From the NCBI GenBank assembly GCA_027056485.1, contig JALUKQ010000181.1, positions 1-44,720 of the forward strand: DNA of 44,720 nucleotides, read 5' to 3'. The position numbers and the translations under genes were made by a program. The notes beneath the pieces are model-generated. The model did no database searches. It had not been told where the DNA came from and saw only the letters and a list, made by a program, of their open reading frames with translations. Position 1 is the first letter of the stretch, and each line of letters opens with the position of its first letter. This document shows, piece after piece, positions 34,888 to 44,720 of this stretch. The stretch comes from Campylobacteraceae bacterium (GTDB lineage: Bacteria > Campylobacterota > Campylobacteria > Campylobacterales > Sulfurovaceae).

Positions 34888-35585
34888 GTTAAGTACTCCT
34901 TTAGTTGCTGTTCTAGCTTTTTATAGTTAGGGGAATAATACTCTACCTCTTGCCAAAAAGCTTTTTGATGATGTTTATGTTTTATATGTGTAAGCTCATG
35001 GATAATCACGTATTGTATCACATCTAAAGGAAGTTTTATAAGTCCTGTGTTAAAAGAGAGACGATTTTTAGAGCTACAGCTACCCCATTGCCGTTTTGTT
35101 TTTCTAAAACTTATGGCAGTTGGGTAGAGTGACATAATTTCTGCTTGTTGTTGCACTAAAGGGGTGATTATCTCTTTGGCTTTATATTTATAAAATGCTT
35201 CTATTTGATTTATAAACTCTGTTGTATTTGGTTCGTTATAGGTTAGCTTAAACCCTTTTTTGGGTGTGTAGTTAAAAGAGACTAAGTTTGTAGCTTTGTC
35301 AGATGCTATATGTTGCAGTATTAGAGGGTAGGGGGTTCCTAAATGGTACAATACTTCATTATTGTTATCTTCAAAGGTGGGCATTCTCCCTTTTTTTTGA
35401 GTGAACTTCTCTTGTGCTTTCTCTATCCACTCTTTTTTCTTATGGAGAAGTTGTTCTATTTGATTTTTACTGTTGCTTGGGGCTTTAACTAAAAGTTCCC
35501 CTTGCTCATTTATAGTAAGATGAATATATTTGAGCTTGGGGTTAATGATGAGCTTGTAGTTTGGTTGAAAAAGAGTATGAATCAT
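34884..35585 (-). CDS. YgjP-family (DUF45) zinc metallopeptidase
   Basis: 233 residues. The C-terminal half has the signature RKTKRQWGSC and IHELTHIKHKHH: HELTH at 196-200 is the zinc and catalytic motif with a later His as third ligand. The N-terminal region (about 20-130) is a beta-rich domain. This fold is related to WLM/SprT-type peptidases; substrates in E. coli are unclear. Cytoplasmic (no signal). Its stop overlaps the next gene. Confidence 0.9.
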   Translation of the reverse strand: MIHTLFQPNYKLIINPKLKYIHLTINEQGELLVKAPSNSKNQIEQLLHKKKEWIEKAQEKFTQKKGRMPTFEDNNNEVLYHLGTPYPLILQHIASDKATNLVSFNYTPKKGFKLTYNEPNTTEFINQIEAFYKYKAKEIITPLVQQQAEIMSLYPTAISFRKTKRQWGSCSSKNRLSFNTGLIKLPLDVIQYVIIHELTHIKHKHHQKAFWQEVEYYSPNYKKLEQQLKEYLT

Positions 35586-35599
35586 AGACGTTTAAAGAC

Positions 35600-36475
35600 C
35601 TATGATAGAAGAGATTTAATCTCAGAAAATATTTTCATAAGAATAACGGCAATAACCCCAACCCAAAAACCTACAAGTAGTTCAGCTACTATAGAAGGTA
35701 TCGCATGAAGCATGTTGTGAAGCTCATGAATATTATGAACAAAAATTCCACCTGCAACAAGTACCATGGCTATGGTTCCTATGACAGCTAAGGAACGGAT
35801 AACTTTTGGTAGAGCAGCAACAAGCATTTCACCTATTTTAATAGTGGTTCTATTTTCTTTTGCATTTCCTCTTGCTATGAGTCTGTATCCAAAGTCATCC
35901 ATACGGACTATTAGTGCAACAATACCATAAACACCAATGGTTGCTAAGATAGCAATAAAAGAGACAACAACTATTTGAATAGGAAGTGTTTGCGTAGCTA
36001 CAGTGCTAAGTGCCAAGATGACAATTTCGATAGAGAGAATAAAGTCAGTAATAATGGCTGACTTTATTTTTACCTGTTCCTCAGCTAGTATCTCTTCTTG
36101 GCTCATGGCTTTTAAAGTTTCTGCTCTTTTGGGGTCAGATTTATGAAAAAAGTATTCATAGATTTTCTCTACACCTTCATAGGCTAAGTAGACACCACCA
36201 AACATTAAAATAGGAATAATAATTTGAGGTAAAAAAGCAGTCAAAATAAAAGCAATAGGTAAAATAATAAACTTGTTAACAAATGAACCTTTTGCTATAG
36301 CCCATAATACAGGAAGCTCACGTGATGCTTTAAATCCAGATGCTTGGTCGGCAACCACGGCAAGGTCATCTCCTAGTATTCCAGCTGTCTTTTCAGCAGC
36401 AACTTTACTTGTAACAGCAACATCGTCCATTAGTACAGCAATATCATCGAGTAGTGCAAAAAAACCAGAAGCCAA
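35600..36475 (-). CDS. DUF808-family membrane protein (YedI-like)
   Basis: 291 residues from a TTG start (AAGGA 8 bases upstream). The opening GFFALLDDIAVLMDDVAVTSKVAAEKTAGILGDDLAVVADQASGF is the DUF808 hallmark, although it is read here only as pattern. Then ASRELPVLWAIAKGSF and several membrane helices (65-110, 140-185, 230-285). The family function is unknown; members are inner-membrane proteins. 14 bases separate it from the YgjP-like gene on the same strand. Confidence 0.9.
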   Translation of the reverse strand: MASGFFALLDDIAVLMDDVAVTSKVAAEKTAGILGDDLAVVADQASGFKASRELPVLWAIAKGSFVNKFIILPIAFILTAFLPQIIIPILMFGGVYLAYEGVEKIYEYFFHKSDPKRAETLKAMSQEEILAEEQVKIKSAIITDFILSIEIVILALSTVATQTLPIQIVVVSFIAILATIGVYGIVALIVRMDDFGYRLIARGNAKENRTTIKIGEMLVAALPKVIRSLAVIGTIAMVLVAGGIFVHNIHELHNMLHAIPSIVAELLVGFWVGVIAVILMKIFSEIKSLLS

Positions 36476-36534
36476 TTTGTATCCTTTAATAGTTGTAAAA
36501 AATTATTTAATTATAGAGTAAGAAGTCATATTTA

Positions 36535-36622
36535 TGGCTGAGAGGAAGGGATTCGAACCCTCGGTGAGTTACCCCACACAGACGTTCCAGGTCTGCACCT
36601 TCGACCACTCGGACACCTCTCA
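36535..36622 (-). tRNA. tRNA-Ser (GGA)
   Basis: On the minus strand: acceptor TGAGAGG/CCTCTCA, long variable arm, anticodon loop CTGGAAC (GGA), T loop GTTCGAA, discriminator G, CCA encoded at 36537-36535. Confidence 0.95.
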
Positions 36623-36718
36623 ACAGATATCTTCTTAAAATGAAGAGAGGAATTATAACCAATAGTGTTTAAAATCTCATAAATTTAATTTTGTTTCAGC
36701 TTTTTTTAGTTATTATTC

Positions 36719-36830
36719 GCCTGCCTCTTTTAGACCTATGCAATGGCATTGGTAGACAACGGGTCAGGATGGGAACATAGCAGCCCACCTGCCTTTGCTG
36801 TGTGCCGTAGGTATCTGGAAGGGGTACTAC
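36719..36830 (+). ncRNA. ffs: Signal recognition particle RNA (4.5S type)
   Basis: The conserved Ffh-binding hairpin is present: GGGTCAGGAT, GGGAAC tetraloop region, ATAGCAGCCC (36761-36786). Flanking helices pair CCTCTTTT (36724-36731) with GGAAGGGG (36817-36824) and ACCTATG (36734-36740) with CGTAGGT. The ends are approximate. The RNA pairs with Ffh to target membrane proteins. It is a small bacterial form. Confidence 0.9.
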
Positions 36831-36835
36831 TATCT

Positions 36836-37918
36836 TTACTCCTCTTCATCATTAATCACAATCCACTCGTAAAATGGTAACGCTTCAAACTTTATATTTT
36901 CAATTATAAACTCATAGCTATTTGTTACTGTCACTATATATATCTTTTTAACTCCAGCCTTTTTATAGTTCGGAAAACGGTTGTGTGCTTTTTTCCAAAA
37001 GGATGACTCTCCTTCAAATGCAGCAGGGATAATAAGATGGTGATGCTCTGTAATGTACCCAGTAATTCCAAATGCTTTAAATGCAATGTTATGTTTATGC
37101 AAAGAGAGGGCAACCATGGTGTCAAACTGTTTTGGAAAGTTTTGGCTTAGCGTTAGGTATTTAGCTAGAGCAAAATCAAAAAAGAGCAGTTTCTTTTGGC
37201 TAGAGTTTTGAAAGTCAACTATAAAGGTTATAACTCCTTTTTCTTGCAATATTTTTATCTGCTTATAAATCATATCTTTAGAAATCTTATATCGCTCTTT
37301 GGCATAGGTGTAGAGCTGATGTGTGGTTACGGTAGCTCCATTGAAATGAGCCAGTACATTGAGCAGTTTTCGTTCAGACTCATCAAAATGGCTTCTTATA
37401 AAGTTTTGAAACATCTGCTCTTTTGCTGCTGTAGGAATAGCAAGTTGTGGCAGTGTACCCTGTTTTAGAAAAAGGTTGAAAATCTGTGTCTCTGTTCCAC
37501 GTTTTTGAAAAGAGAAAAACTCTTCATAGTCTAAAAGAGGTAAATTTAGATACTCAAAACTCTCTCCATAATCATAATAGGTACTTGAAATGATAATGAG
37601 TTTTTTTACTTTTGGAAGAACTTCAAAGTATTCATGTTCATAGTGGTCAAGTACAAGTAGTTTTATCTCATTGGCTTCTATAAAACCGTCTGCATCCTCT
37701 TCCATTATATCTCTAAATTGAAATTTTGGGTCTTGAAAGTCTATATAGAGTAGCTCTTCAGGGTCAAAATTCATAAGATAGTCAAGCACCATAGAAGTTT
37801 TACCAGAAGCAGGGGAACCATAAAGTAGTACTCTATCTCTTTGGGGCAGATTAAACTTTCTTTGCTGATAGGTTGTTATGTCGTTGTTACGGTCGTGAAA
37901 GTATTCTAGGAGTTCCAT
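36836..37918 (-). CDS. P-loop ATPase (AAA_14/DUF4143-like)
   Basis: 360 residues. Walker A GSPASGKTS (34-42), Walker B-like IKLLVLDHYE (about 84-93), sensor-like IIISSTYYD. The second half is a winged-helix region (about 180-240) and a C-terminal nuclease-like fold seen in proteins of this type. Similar ATPases are widespread in prokaryotes with no settled role. It has no visible partner; the start has only a weak ribosome binding site. It ends 6 bases after the SRP RNA, convergent to it. Confidence 0.7.
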   Translation of the reverse strand: MELLEYFHDRNNDITTYQQRKFNLPQRDRVLLYGSPASGKTSMVLDYLMNFDPEELLYIDFQDPKFQFRDIMEEDADGFIEANEIKLLVLDHYEHEYFEVLPKVKKLIIISSTYYDYGESFEYLNLPLLDYEEFFSFQKRGTETQIFNLFLKQGTLPQLAIPTAAKEQMFQNFIRSHFDESERKLLNVLAHFNGATVTTHQLYTYAKERYKISKDMIYKQIKILQEKGVITFIVDFQNSSQKKLLFFDFALAKYLTLSQNFPKQFDTMVALSLHKHNIAFKAFGITGYITEHHHLIIPAAFEGESSFWKKAHNRFPNYKKAGVKKIYIVTVTNSYEFIIENIKFEALPFYEWIVINDEEE

Positions 37919-38020
37919 GAATGTACCTAATGTTCAATAATTTATCAAATTATAACATTTTCCTTTTTAGAAGGAAATAAAATTTAAAAAAGACAAAAAA
38001 ATAGATAAAAACAGACCTAG

Positions 38021-38097
38021 TATAAAAGCTTATATCGGTACAATACGGCTCCAAAATTTAGTTAGGAGCTGTAAAACCTGCTTAAAAGCACAGTTTT
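38021..38097 (+). promoter_or_regulatory. Leader and promoter candidate of the ribosomal protein operon
   Basis: The 215-base gap before rpsJ contains possible -10 elements TATAAA at 38021 and TACAAT at 38039-38044. A short imperfect stem, AAAAC at 38073-38077 with GTTTT at 38093-38097 and TGC/GCA inside, is in the leader and could be an autoregulatory site. The AAGG ribosome binding site is at about 38121. Confidence 0.3.
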
Positions 38098-38133
38098 CTG
38101 GTAACTTAACGAGTTCTTTATAAGGTAAATTAA

Positions 38134-38445
38134 ATGGAAAAAATTAGACTTAAGCTTAAAGCTTATGATCATCGTGTTTTAGACAGATCGGTTGCTTCAA
38201 TTGTTGAAGCTGTTAAACGTACAGGTGCAGAACTTATTGGCCCAATTCCAATGCCAACTAAGATTAAAAAGTACACTGTTCTTAAATCTCCTCACGTTAA
38301 CAAAGATGCGAGAGAGCAATTTGAGATTAGAATTCACGGAAGAATGATTGATATTGTTTCAGCTACTTCAGACACTATAGATTCACTTATGAAACTAGAC
38401 CTGGCTCCAGAAGTTGATGTTGAAATCAGATCAATGGACAAATAG
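38134..38445 (+). CDS. rpsJ: 30S ribosomal protein S10
   Basis: 103 residues, [39 protein letters not shown] and the conserved loop with [10 protein letters not shown]. First gene of the S10-spc operon, with an AT-rich leader. In E. coli S10 also acts with NusB in transcription antitermination. Confidence 0.98.
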   Translation: MEKIRLKLKAYDHRVLDRSVASIVEAVKRTGAELIGPIPMPTKIKKYTVLKSPHVNKDAREQFEIRIHGRMIDIVSATSDTIDSLMKLDLAPEVDVEIRSMDK

Positions 38446-38454
38446 GAGTAGATG

Positions 38455-39036
38455 ATGGAATTTATTATTGAAAAAGTAGGTATGAGCAGAACTGTTGGCG
38501 TACCAAGTGTTCCTGTAACACTTTTAAAAGTTATCGAAACTAAAGTATGTGAAGTACGTGAAGATGGTAAAGCTTTAGTAGCTTACCACAGCAGCAAGAA
38601 ATTCAACAAGAGTATCGAAGGTCAACAGACTAAATTCGGTATCGACAAAGAGTTTAATAAGTTTATGACAATCACTGTAGCAGAAGGTACAGAGGCTGGA
38701 GACTATTCATCAGAAGCATTGGCATCTGCTGAGTTAGTAAAAACTTCATTATTGACTAAAGGTCGTGGTTTTTCAGGTGGTATGAAACGTCATAACTTCG
38801 GTGGTGGACCTGCATCTCATGGACATAGATTTGGTAGAAGAATCGGTTCAATTGGTAATGCAGAGTGGCCAGGACGTGTACAAAAAGGTAAGAAAATGCC
38901 TGGACAGTACGGAAACACACAAGTTACAGTTAAAAATGATGTAATTTCATTTGATGCTGAAAATGGAATATTAGTATTAAAAGGTTCAATCCCTGGTCAC
39001 AATGGTGCACGTGGATTGGTAAGGATTGTTAAATAA
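38455..39036 (+). CDS. rplC: 50S ribosomal protein L3
   Basis: 193 residues from ATG 38455; GGAG is 6 bases upstream, so this is preferred over ATG 38452. [24 protein letters not shown] is the loop that reaches the peptidyl-transferase centre. Its stop overlaps the rplD start by one base. Confidence 0.97.
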   Translation: MEFIIEKVGMSRTVGVPSVPVTLLKVIETKVCEVREDGKALVAYHSSKKFNKSIEGQQTKFGIDKEFNKFMTITVAEGTEAGDYSSEALASAELVKTSLLTKGRGFSGGMKRHNFGGGPASHGHRFGRRIGSIGNAEWPGRVQKGKKMPGQYGNTQVTVKNDVISFDAENGILVLKGSIPGHNGARGLVRIVK

Positions 39037-39629
39037 TGAGTACAACAGTAATTAAAACAAGTGACCTTCCAGAGGCGTTTTTAGAAGTTCATCCACATAA
39101 TCTTTACTTATATTGTAAATCTTATGCAGCTGGTTTAAGAGCAAATACTGCACACACAAAAACACGTTCAGATGTTCGTGGTGGTGGTAAAAAGCCTTGG
39201 GCTCAAAAAGGTGGAGGACGTGCTAGAGCAGGTTCTGTAAGATCTCCTATCTTTGTAGGTGGTGGTGTTGCGTTTGGTCCTAAGAACAATAGAAATTATG
39301 ATCAAAAAGTAAACAAAAAGCAAAAAAGATTGGCTTTAATGCATGCATTGGCTGATTTAGCAGCAAACGACAAACTTTTAGTGGTAGATTCAATTCTTGT
39401 TGAATCTGGTAAAACTAAAGATGCTAGAGCGTTTGTAGATAGTCTTGGACAAAGAGATGTATTGGTAATTAAAGAGCTTATAGATGATAAAACATTTTTA
39501 GCATTTAGAAACCTTAAAGATGCATACTTAATTGAGCCAAATGAATTAAATGCATACCTTGCAGCTGCTTACCACTCAGTGGTAATCGAAAAAGCTGTTT
39601 GGGATTCAATTGTAAGTAAGGAGAGCTAG
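39036..39629 (+). CDS. rplD: 50S ribosomal protein L4
   Basis: 197 residues. The exit-tunnel loop with [20 protein letters not shown] is conserved. In E. coli L4 represses its own operon through a leader RNA; whether the leader here is similar cannot be judged. Confidence 0.98.
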   Translation: MSTTVIKTSDLPEAFLEVHPHNLYLYCKSYAAGLRANTAHTKTRSDVRGGGKKPWAQKGGGRARAGSVRSPIFVGGGVAFGPKNNRNYDQKVNKKQKRLALMHALADLAANDKLLVVDSILVESGKTKDARAFVDSLGQRDVLVIKELIDDKTFLAFRNLKDAYLIEPNELNAYLAAAYHSVVIEKAVWDSIVSKES

Positions 39630-39911
39630 ATGGCAGATATTACAGATATTAGAGCAATACTATACACAGAGAAAACTCTTGCAATGCAAGAAGATGGTGT
39701 ATTGGTTGTTCAAACTAGCCCAAGAATGACTAAAAACAGTCTAAAAGCAGTTTTCCAAGAGTACTTTGGTATTAAACCTTTGAGAGTAAATTCAATGCGT
39801 GTTAATGGTAAAGTTAAGAGATTTAAAGGTATCGCAGGTAAAAGACCAGACTCTAAAAAGTTTTACGTATTTTTACCAGAAGATGCAAAAATTGATAGCT
39901 TAGCAGTATAG
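39630..39911 (+). CDS. rplW: 50S ribosomal protein L23
   Basis: 93 residues with [10 protein letters not shown], the loop [13 protein letters not shown], and [18 protein letters not shown]. Binds 23S rRNA at the exit tunnel and docks signal recognition particle and trigger factor. It starts one base after rplD stops. Confidence 0.97.
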   Translation: MADITDIRAILYTEKTLAMQEDGVLVVQTSPRMTKNSLKAVFQEYFGIKPLRVNSMRVNGKVKRFKGIAGKRPDSKKFYVFLPEDAKIDSLAV

Positions 39912-39920
39912 GAGAAATAG

Positions 39921-40748
39921 ATGGCAATTAAATCATATAAACCAACCACTCCAGGTAGACGTTATATTACTAACCTTGATAGTGGTGATATTACTGCAAA
40001 AGCAAGTGTTAGAAGTCTTCTTAAAAAGCTTCCTCGTTCAGCTGGTAGAAACTCAAACGGTAGAATCACTTCTCGTCACAGACAAGCAGGTGCTAAAAAA
40101 CTTTACAGAATTATTGACTTTAAAAGAAACAAGTTTGGTGTTGAAGGAACAGTAGCTACTGTTGAATACGACCCATACAGAACTTGTAGAATTTGTCTTA
40201 TTAAATATGTTGATGGTGATAGAAGATATGTTCTTCAAGCCAAAGGTATGAAAGTTGGAGATAAAATCATGTCAGCTGAGTCTGGTCTTGATATCAAAAC
40301 TGGAAACTGTATGAAACTGAAAGCTATTCCTGTTGGAACATTGGTTCACAATATTGAGCTTAATATTGGTCAGGGTGGTACAATCGCTCGTTCGGCTGGT
40401 GGTTATGCACAAATCATGGGTAGAGATGGTAAATATGTTTCTCTAAGACTTCCATCTGGTGAGATGAGATATGTTCTTGGTGAGTGTTTAGCAACTATTG
40501 GTACTGTTGGAAGCGAAGATTGGGCTAACGTTGTTGGTGGTAAAGCTGGTCGTCAAAGACATAGAGGTATTAGACCACAAACTAGAGGATCTGCGATGAA
40601 CCCTATAGATCACCCACACGGTGGTGGTGAAGGTAAAACTAACTCTGGACGACATCCTGTTACTCCATGGGGTATGCCGACTAAAGGTTACAAGACTCGT
40701 AAGAAAAAAGCTAGTGATAAGTTAATTATCTCTAAGAGAAAGAAGTAA
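39921..40748 (+). CDS. rplB: 50S ribosomal protein L2
   Basis: 275 residues. Contains [16 protein letters not shown] near the start, [34 protein letters not shown], and the C-terminal [16 protein letters not shown]-type motif ([16 protein letters not shown]). Needed for subunit joining and the peptidyl-transferase centre. Confidence 0.98.
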   Translation: MAIKSYKPTTPGRRYITNLDSGDITAKASVRSLLKKLPRSAGRNSNGRITSRHRQAGAKKLYRIIDFKRNKFGVEGTVATVEYDPYRTCRICLIKYVDGDRRYVLQAKGMKVGDKIMSAESGLDIKTGNCMKLKAIPVGTLVHNIELNIGQGGTIARSAGGYAQIMGRDGKYVSLRLPSGEMRYVLGECLATIGTVGSEDWANVVGGKAGRQRHRGIRPQTRGSAMNPIDHPHGGGEGKTNSGRHPVTPWGMPTKGYKTRKKKASDKLIISKRKK

Positions 40749-40757
40749 GGGTAAGAG

Positions 40758-41033
40758 ATGGCAAGATCAACTAAAAAAGGTCCATTTATAGATGACCATT
40801 TAAGAAAAAAAGTTCTTAAGGCTAAAGAAGAGGGTTCTCATAAACCTATTAAAACTTGGTCAAGAAGATCAGTTATTTTCCCTGATTTCATTGGTTTAAC
40901 AATCAATGTTCACAACGGTAGACAGTTCATTCCTGTATTTGTTACAGAGAACCACGTTGGATATAAATTGGGTGAATTCGCACCAACTAGAACATTTAAG
41001 GGCCATAAAGGTTCTGTTCAGAGAAAAGGGTAG
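40758..41033 (+). CDS. rpsS: 30S ribosomal protein S19
   Basis: 91 residues: [36 protein letters not shown]-like [17 protein letters not shown]. Binds 16S rRNA in the head. AAGAG ribosome binding site precedes ATG. Confidence 0.97.
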   Translation: MARSTKKGPFIDDHLRKKVLKAKEEGSHKPIKTWSRRSVIFPDFIGLTINVHNGRQFIPVFVTENHVGYKLGEFAPTRTFKGHKGSVQRKG

Positions 41034-41036
41034 ATG

Positions 41037-41363
41037 ATGAGTAAAGCAGTATTAAAATTTATTCGTGTAGCACCTAATAAAGCAAGATTGATTGCTAGAG
41101 AAGTTCAAGGTATGAATGCTGAACTTGCACTTGCATCATTAGAATTTATGCCTAACAAAGCAGCTGGGATTATCTCTAAAGTTATTGCATCAGCAGTAGC
41201 AAATGGTGATTTTGAACCAGAAGAAGTTGTAATTACTTCTTGTAGAGTAGATAAAGCAGCAGTGATGAAAAGATTTAGACCAAGAGCTAGAGGAACTGCA
41301 AGCAGAATCTTAAAGCCTACGGCTCATATCATGGTAGAAGTAGCAAAAGCAGAGGAGGCATAA
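41037..41363 (+). CDS. rplV: 50S ribosomal protein L22
   Basis: 108 residues from ATG 41037 (AAAGGG upstream; ATG 41034 also possible). [18 protein letters not shown] and the tunnel hairpin with [21 protein letters not shown] are conserved. Confidence 0.96.
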   Translation: MSKAVLKFIRVAPNKARLIAREVQGMNAELALASLEFMPNKAAGIISKVIASAVANGDFEPEEVVITSCRVDKAAVMKRFRPRARGTASRILKPTAHIMVEVAKAEEA

Positions 41364-41364
41364 T

Positions 41365-42069
41365 ATGGGTCAAAAAGTTAATCCTATAGGTCTTAGACTT
41401 GGAATCAACAGAAACTGGGAATCAAGATGGTTTCCTAAAAAAGAGAGAACTGCAGCATTTATCGCTGAAGATTATAAGCTTAGAAAGTATCTTAAAAAAG
41501 AGCTTTTCTATGCTGGTGTCTCTAATATTATTATTGAAAGAACAGCTAAGAAAGTAAGAATTACTATCGTAACTGCTAGACCTGGTATCATTATTGGTAA
41601 AAAAGGTGCAGATATTGAGAAATTGAAATCTACACTTAATAAAATGTTCAAAAAAGATATCTCTCTTAACATTAAAGAAGAAAAAAGAGCTCAAGCTTCT
41701 GGTCAATTGGCTGCTGAAAATGTAGCAACTCAACTTGAACGTCGTGTTGCTTTTAGACGTGCTATGAAAAAAGTTATTCAAGGTGCATTAAAGTCTGGAG
41801 CAAAAGGAATTAAAGTTTCTGTTTCAGGTAGACTTGGTGGAGCTGAGATGGCAAGAACTGAGTGGTACTTAGAGGGAAGAGTTCCTTTGCATACACTCAG
41901 AGCTAAAATTGATTATGGTTTTGCAGAAGCAAACACTACTTATGGAATCATTGGTATTAAAGTTTGGATCTTCAAAGGTGAAGTTCTTGCTAAAGGTATC
42001 CAAGCTGAACCAAAAGAAGAAAAAAGAGGTGGAAGAAGACCATCACGTAATCAAAAGAGAGGTGAATAA
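41365..42069 (+). CDS. rpsC: 30S ribosomal protein S3
   Basis: 234 residues: [25 protein letters not shown] domain with [14 protein letters not shown], and [15 protein letters not shown]. Basic C-terminal tail ends [11 protein letters not shown]. Part of the mRNA entry helicase site. Confidence 0.98.
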   Translation: MGQKVNPIGLRLGINRNWESRWFPKKERTAAFIAEDYKLRKYLKKELFYAGVSNIIIERTAKKVRITIVTARPGIIIGKKGADIEKLKSTLNKMFKKDISLNIKEEKRAQASGQLAAENVATQLERRVAFRRAMKKVIQGALKSGAKGIKVSVSGRLGGAEMARTEWYLEGRVPLHTLRAKIDYGFAEANTTYGIIGIKVWIFKGEVLAKGIQAEPKEEKRGGRRPSRNQKRGE

Positions 42070-42071
42070 TC

Positions 42072-42497
42072 ATGTTAATGCCTAAAAGAACAAAATTTCG
42101 TAAAGTTATGAAAGGTCGTAACAGAGGGAAGTCATTTAGAGGTAATAAAATTGAGTTTGGCGAGTTCGCACTTAAAGCTACATCAGCTGGTAGAATTAAC
42201 TCAAGACAAATTGAAGCTGCCAGAATAACAATGACTCGTGAGATGAAAAGACAAGGTAAATCATGGATTCGTGTTTTCCCTGATAAGCCTCTTACAAGAA
42301 AACCTCTTGAGACAAGAATGGGTAAAGGTAAAGGTGCAGTTGAGGAATGGGTTATGAATATTAAGCCAGGAAGAATTGTATTTGAAGTTGCTGGTGTTCC
42401 TGAAGAAGTTGCACGTAAAGCGTTGACACTTGCTTTACATAAACTTCCATTCAAATGTAAAATTATCGCTGCAAAGGATAGTAATGAAATATTCTAG
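42072..42497 (+). CDS. rplP: 50S ribosomal protein L16
   Basis: 141 residues: [50 protein letters not shown], and [11 protein letters not shown]. It overlaps the L29 gene by 14 bases. Start chosen as the usual ML-PKRTK beginning. Confidence 0.98.
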   Translation: MLMPKRTKFRKVMKGRNRGKSFRGNKIEFGEFALKATSAGRINSRQIEAARITMTREMKRQGKSWIRVFPDKPLTRKPLETRMGKGKGAVEEWVMNIKPGRIVFEVAGVPEEVARKALTLALHKLPFKCKIIAAKDSNEIF

Positions 42498-42675
42498 TAT
42501 TCAAGACAAAAGTGTTGAAGAGTTAACAGCTATGTTGAAAGAGAAAAAGCTTGAGCTTTTTACACTTAAAGCAAAGCAAAAAACAATGCAGCTTACTAAT
42601 ACTAGTGAGCTTAAAGTTGCGAAAAAAGACATCGCAAGAATTCAAACAGCTATTACAGCTAACGCGTCGAAGTAA
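42484..42675 (+). CDS. rpmC: 50S ribosomal protein L29
   Basis: 63 residues from ATG 42484, inside the end of rplP and preceded by AAGGA. Begins [21 protein letters not shown] and ends [12 protein letters not shown], two helices. Longer starts inside rplP have no family support. Confidence 0.95.
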   Translation: MKYSSIQDKSVEELTAMLKEKKLELFTLKAKQKTMQLTNTSELKVAKKDIARIQTAITANASK

Positions 42676-42686
42676 GGGGTTAAAAT

Positions 42687-42947
42687 ATGCCAAAAAGACA
42701 AATATCTGGTACTGTGATTAAAATATCTGGAGAGAAAACAGTTTCTATCGTTGTTGAGAGAAAAGTTATTCACCCAAGATACCACAAGACAGTAAAAAGA
42801 TTTAAAAAATATCTTGTTCACGATGAAAAAGGTGAAGTTAATCTTGGAGATACAATCTCTGCGATTGAGTGTAGACCTCTTTCTAAAACAAAAAGTTTTA
42901 GACTTCTAAAAGTACTTTCAAAAGTTAAGAAGGGAGAGTTAGACTAA
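42687..42947 (+). CDS. rpsQ: 30S ribosomal protein S17
   Basis: 86 residues: [42 protein letters not shown] with the OB fold. Its stop overlaps the rplN start by one base. Confidence 0.97.
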   Translation: MPKRQISGTVIKISGEKTVSIVVERKVIHPRYHKTVKRFKKYLVHDEKGEVNLGDTISAIECRPLSKTKSFRLLKVLSKVKKGELD

Positions 42948-43315
42948 TGGTTCAAGGTTTTACAAGATTAACTGTTGCAGACAACAGTGGTGCTAAAGAG
43001 ATTATGTGTATTAAAGTTCTTGGTGGTTCTAAGAGAAGATACGCTTCAGTAGGTGACGTTATTGTCGCTTCTGTTAAAAAAGCTCTTCCAACTGGAAAAG
43101 TTAAAAAAGGTAAAGTAGTTAAAGCTGTTGTTGTAAGAACTCATAAAGAGATTCAAAGAGAAAATGGTTCTTTAATCAGATTTGATGACAACGCTGCTGT
43201 AATTATTGATGATAAAAATGCACCAATTGGTACACGTATTTTTGGACCTGTAGCTAGAGAAGCTAGATATGCAGGTTTTATGAAAATTGTATCATTGGCA
43301 CCGGAGGTATGGTAA
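42947..43315 (+). CDS. rplN: 50S ribosomal protein L14
   Basis: 122 residues: [61 protein letters not shown]. First protein of the spc section; no promoter gap separates it from the S10 section. Confidence 0.98.
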   Translation: MVQGFTRLTVADNSGAKEIMCIKVLGGSKRRYASVGDVIVASVKKALPTGKVKKGKVVKAVVVRTHKEIQRENGSLIRFDDNAAVIIDDKNAPIGTRIFGPVAREARYAGFMKIVSLAPEVW

Positions 43316-43560
43316 TGGCAAAGTCAGCAAATAAGAAATTCAAAATCAAAAAAGGTGATCAGGTAATGATCATCGCTGGTGATGATAAAGGTAAGACAGC
43401 TCAAGTACTTAAAGTATTGACTAAGCAAGACGCTGTAATCGTAGAAGGTTGCAAAATTGCTAAGAAAACTGTTAAGCCAAGTGAAGAGAATAAAGATGGT
43501 GGTTTCGTAAACAAAGAGATGCCAATCCATATTTCTAATGTAAAAAAAGTAGAGGCATAA
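43315..43560 (+). CDS. rplX: 50S ribosomal protein L24
   Basis: 81 residues from ATG 43315. GGAGG (about 43304-43308) is 6-7 bases before it but touches the alternative ATG 43309, so 43315 is chosen. [24 protein letters not shown] is the KOW motif. Confidence 0.95.
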   Translation: MAKSANKKFKIKKGDQVMIIAGDDKGKTAQVLKVLTKQDAVIVEGCKIAKKTVKPSEENKDGGFVNKEMPIHISNVKKVEA

Positions 43561-43564
43561 TCTT

Positions 43565-44110
43565 ATGAGTAGAATGAAGCAAAAGTACAATGACATTACT
43601 CCAGCTCTTCGTGAAGAGTGTGGTATTAAAAATGTAATGCAGACACCTAAGCTTGAGAAAATTGTTATCTCTGTTGGTGCTGGTGAAGAGGGTAAGGACA
43701 ACAAACTTGTTCAAAACATGGCAGATACTATCTCTTTAATTGCTGGTCAAAAAGCAGTTATCGTAAATGCTAAAAAATCAGTTGCTGGTTTTAAAGCTAG
43801 AGAGGGCGCACCATCAGGTATTAGAGTAACACTACGTGGAGCTAACATGTATAACTTCTTTGATAAATTGGTTTCAATCTCATTACCAAGAGTTAAAGAT
43901 TTCCGTGGAACACCTAGAAAAGGTTTTGATGGACGTGGTAATTACAACTTCGGTCTTCAAGAGCAACTTATGTTCCCAGAAGTAGAATTTGATAACATTA
44001 TTAAAACTCATGGTATGAACATTACTATTGTAACAAGTACTGAGAACGATAAAGAAGCATTCACTCTTTTAGAGAAACTAGGAATGCCTTTCGCTAAAGG
44101 AAAGAACTAA
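43565..44110 (+). CDS. rplE: 50S ribosomal protein L5
   Basis: 181 residues: [66 protein letters not shown]. Binds 5S rRNA. The stop overlaps rpsN by one base. Confidence 0.98.
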   Translation: MSRMKQKYNDITPALREECGIKNVMQTPKLEKIVISVGAGEEGKDNKLVQNMADTISLIAGQKAVIVNAKKSVAGFKAREGAPSGIRVTLRGANMYNFFDKLVSISLPRVKDFRGTPRKGFDGRGNYNFGLQEQLMFPEVEFDNIIKTHGMNITIVTSTENDKEAFTLLEKLGMPFAKGKN

Positions 44111-44295
44111 TGGCTAAGAAATCAATGATAGCTAAACAGCAGAGACCTGCTAAGTTTAGCTCACAGGCATATACAAGATGTAACATTTGTGGTAGACCTC
44201 ACTCTGTATACAGAGATTTCGGTTTATGTAGAATTTGTTTAAGAAAAATGGCAAACGAGGGTTTAATCCCTGGTATGAAAAAATCAAGCTGGTAA
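44110..44295 (+). CDS. rpsN: 30S ribosomal protein S14, zinc-binding type
   Basis: 61 residues with [20 protein letters not shown], a four-cysteine zinc site. This short C+ form is in its usual place between L5 and S8. Confidence 0.97.
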   Translation: MAKKSMIAKQQRPAKFSSQAYTRCNICGRPHSVYRDFGLCRICLRKMANEGLIPGMKKSSW

Positions 44296-44311
44296 GGAAA
44301 AGTAAAAGATG

Positions 44312-44704
44312 ATGACAGATATAATTGCAGACTCTCTTACTCGAATAAGAAATGCTGCACAAAGAAGATTAGACGTGACTACGTTACTTCACTCAAAAAC
44401 AATTGAGGCTACAGTTTCTATTTTAGTAGACAAGGGATACCTTGAGAGTTTTAAAGTAAAAGAAGACGGAAATAAAAAGACAATTAAAGTGGTACTTAAG
44501 TACGATGAAAATGGTCACAGTGTAATCAATGAAGTGAAAAAGATTTCTAAGCCAGGTAGACGTGTTTACCAAAGTGCAGATGAAGTTAGATCGTTCAAAA
44601 ATGGTTACGGAACACTAGTAGTATCTACCAACAAAGGCGTGATTGCAAATGATGAAGCATTCAAGCAAAAAGTTGGTGGTGAAGTTATCTGTAGTATTTG
44701 GTAA
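44312..44704 (+). CDS. rpsH: 30S ribosomal protein S8
   Basis: 130 residues from ATG 44312 (ATG 44309 also possible). [15 protein letters not shown] and [24 protein letters not shown], and GGEVICSIW are conserved. In E. coli S8 represses the spc operon by binding mRNA near rplE; not tested here. Confidence 0.97.
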   Translation: MTDIIADSLTRIRNAAQRRLDVTTLLHSKTIEATVSILVDKGYLESFKVKEDGNKKTIKVVLKYDENGHSVINEVKKISKPGRRVYQSADEVRSFKNGYGTLVVSTNKGVIANDEAFKQKVGGEVICSIW

Positions 44705-44713
44705 GGAGAAGAT

Positions 44714-44720
44714 ATGTCAA
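44714..44720 (+). CDS. rplF: 50S ribosomal protein L6, first codons only
   Basis: ATGTCAA after a good AAGGAG site, directly following rpsH, is where rplF stands in the spc operon. Only two codons are visible, so identity rests on position. Confidence 0.6.

Overview
The window looks like chromosomal DNA of a mesophilic, low-GC member of the Campylobacterota (Epsilonproteobacteria), probably a free-living marine type related to Sulfurovum or Sulfurimonas. The pointers are AT-rich coding sequence, a histidine kinase with the HQWRQPL H-box common in this group, a Cys-rich Sel1 protein of the Helicobacter Hcp type, a MutS7 protein with a C-terminal HNH domain, and carboxynorspermidine-decarboxylase-type polyamine genes. 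The genus assignment is inference.

Layout. 1-823: 3' part missing of a caspase-fold (metacaspase-like) gene on the minus strand. 898-10290: a type II secretion (T2SS) locus in two divergent arms, pseudopilins G, H, I on the minus strand and K, L, M, N, C, D, E, J on the plus strand, with no gspF and no prepilin peptidase. 10478-13283: a small exosortase-like membrane protein, a PAS histidine kinase, a single-domain response regulator, and a LysR-type ligand-binding domain with no DNA-binding domain. 13272-14822: an endonuclease I-like protein joined through a membrane helix to a ricin-type beta-trefoil. 14912-17713: a three-gene operon of DUF350 membrane protein, membrane-embedded aminopropyltransferase, and NspC-like decarboxylase. 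17736-21189: a small membrane protein and MutS7-HNH. 21281-25680: two tandem YcbB-type L,D-transpeptidases and an NlpC/P60 lipoprotein, a murein-processing cluster. 25947-28619: Sel1 repeat protein and ilvD, convergent.

28782-29289: four tRNA genes (Gly, Leu, Cys, Ser) behind one strong promoter, then a porin (29631-30860). 31042-32561 is small accessory DNA: a DUF4160 remnant with an internal deletion, DUF2442, Uma2, an inverted-repeat element and a toxin-antitoxin pair. 32589-37918 holds housekeeping genes: ligA, a zinc-ribbon membrane protein, a YgjP-type metallopeptidase, a DUF808 protein, tRNA-Ser(GGA), SRP RNA and a P-loop ATPase. 38134 to the window end is the S10-spc ribosomal protein operon, rpsJ through the first codons of rplF, in the canonical order.

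How the parts work together. The T2SS genes encode a secretin, an inner-membrane platform, an ATPase and a pseudopilus, but need GspF and a prepilin peptidase from elsewhere. The two transpeptidases and the NlpC/P60 enzyme are likely to act together on peptidoglycan. The polyamine operon points to a membrane-coupled polyamine reaction. Most of the rest is ordinary core genome. The less usual items are the exosortase-like protein, the nuclease-trefoil fusion, the HK/REC/ligand-domain island, MutS7, and the partly decayed DUF4160-DUF2442-Uma2 locus.
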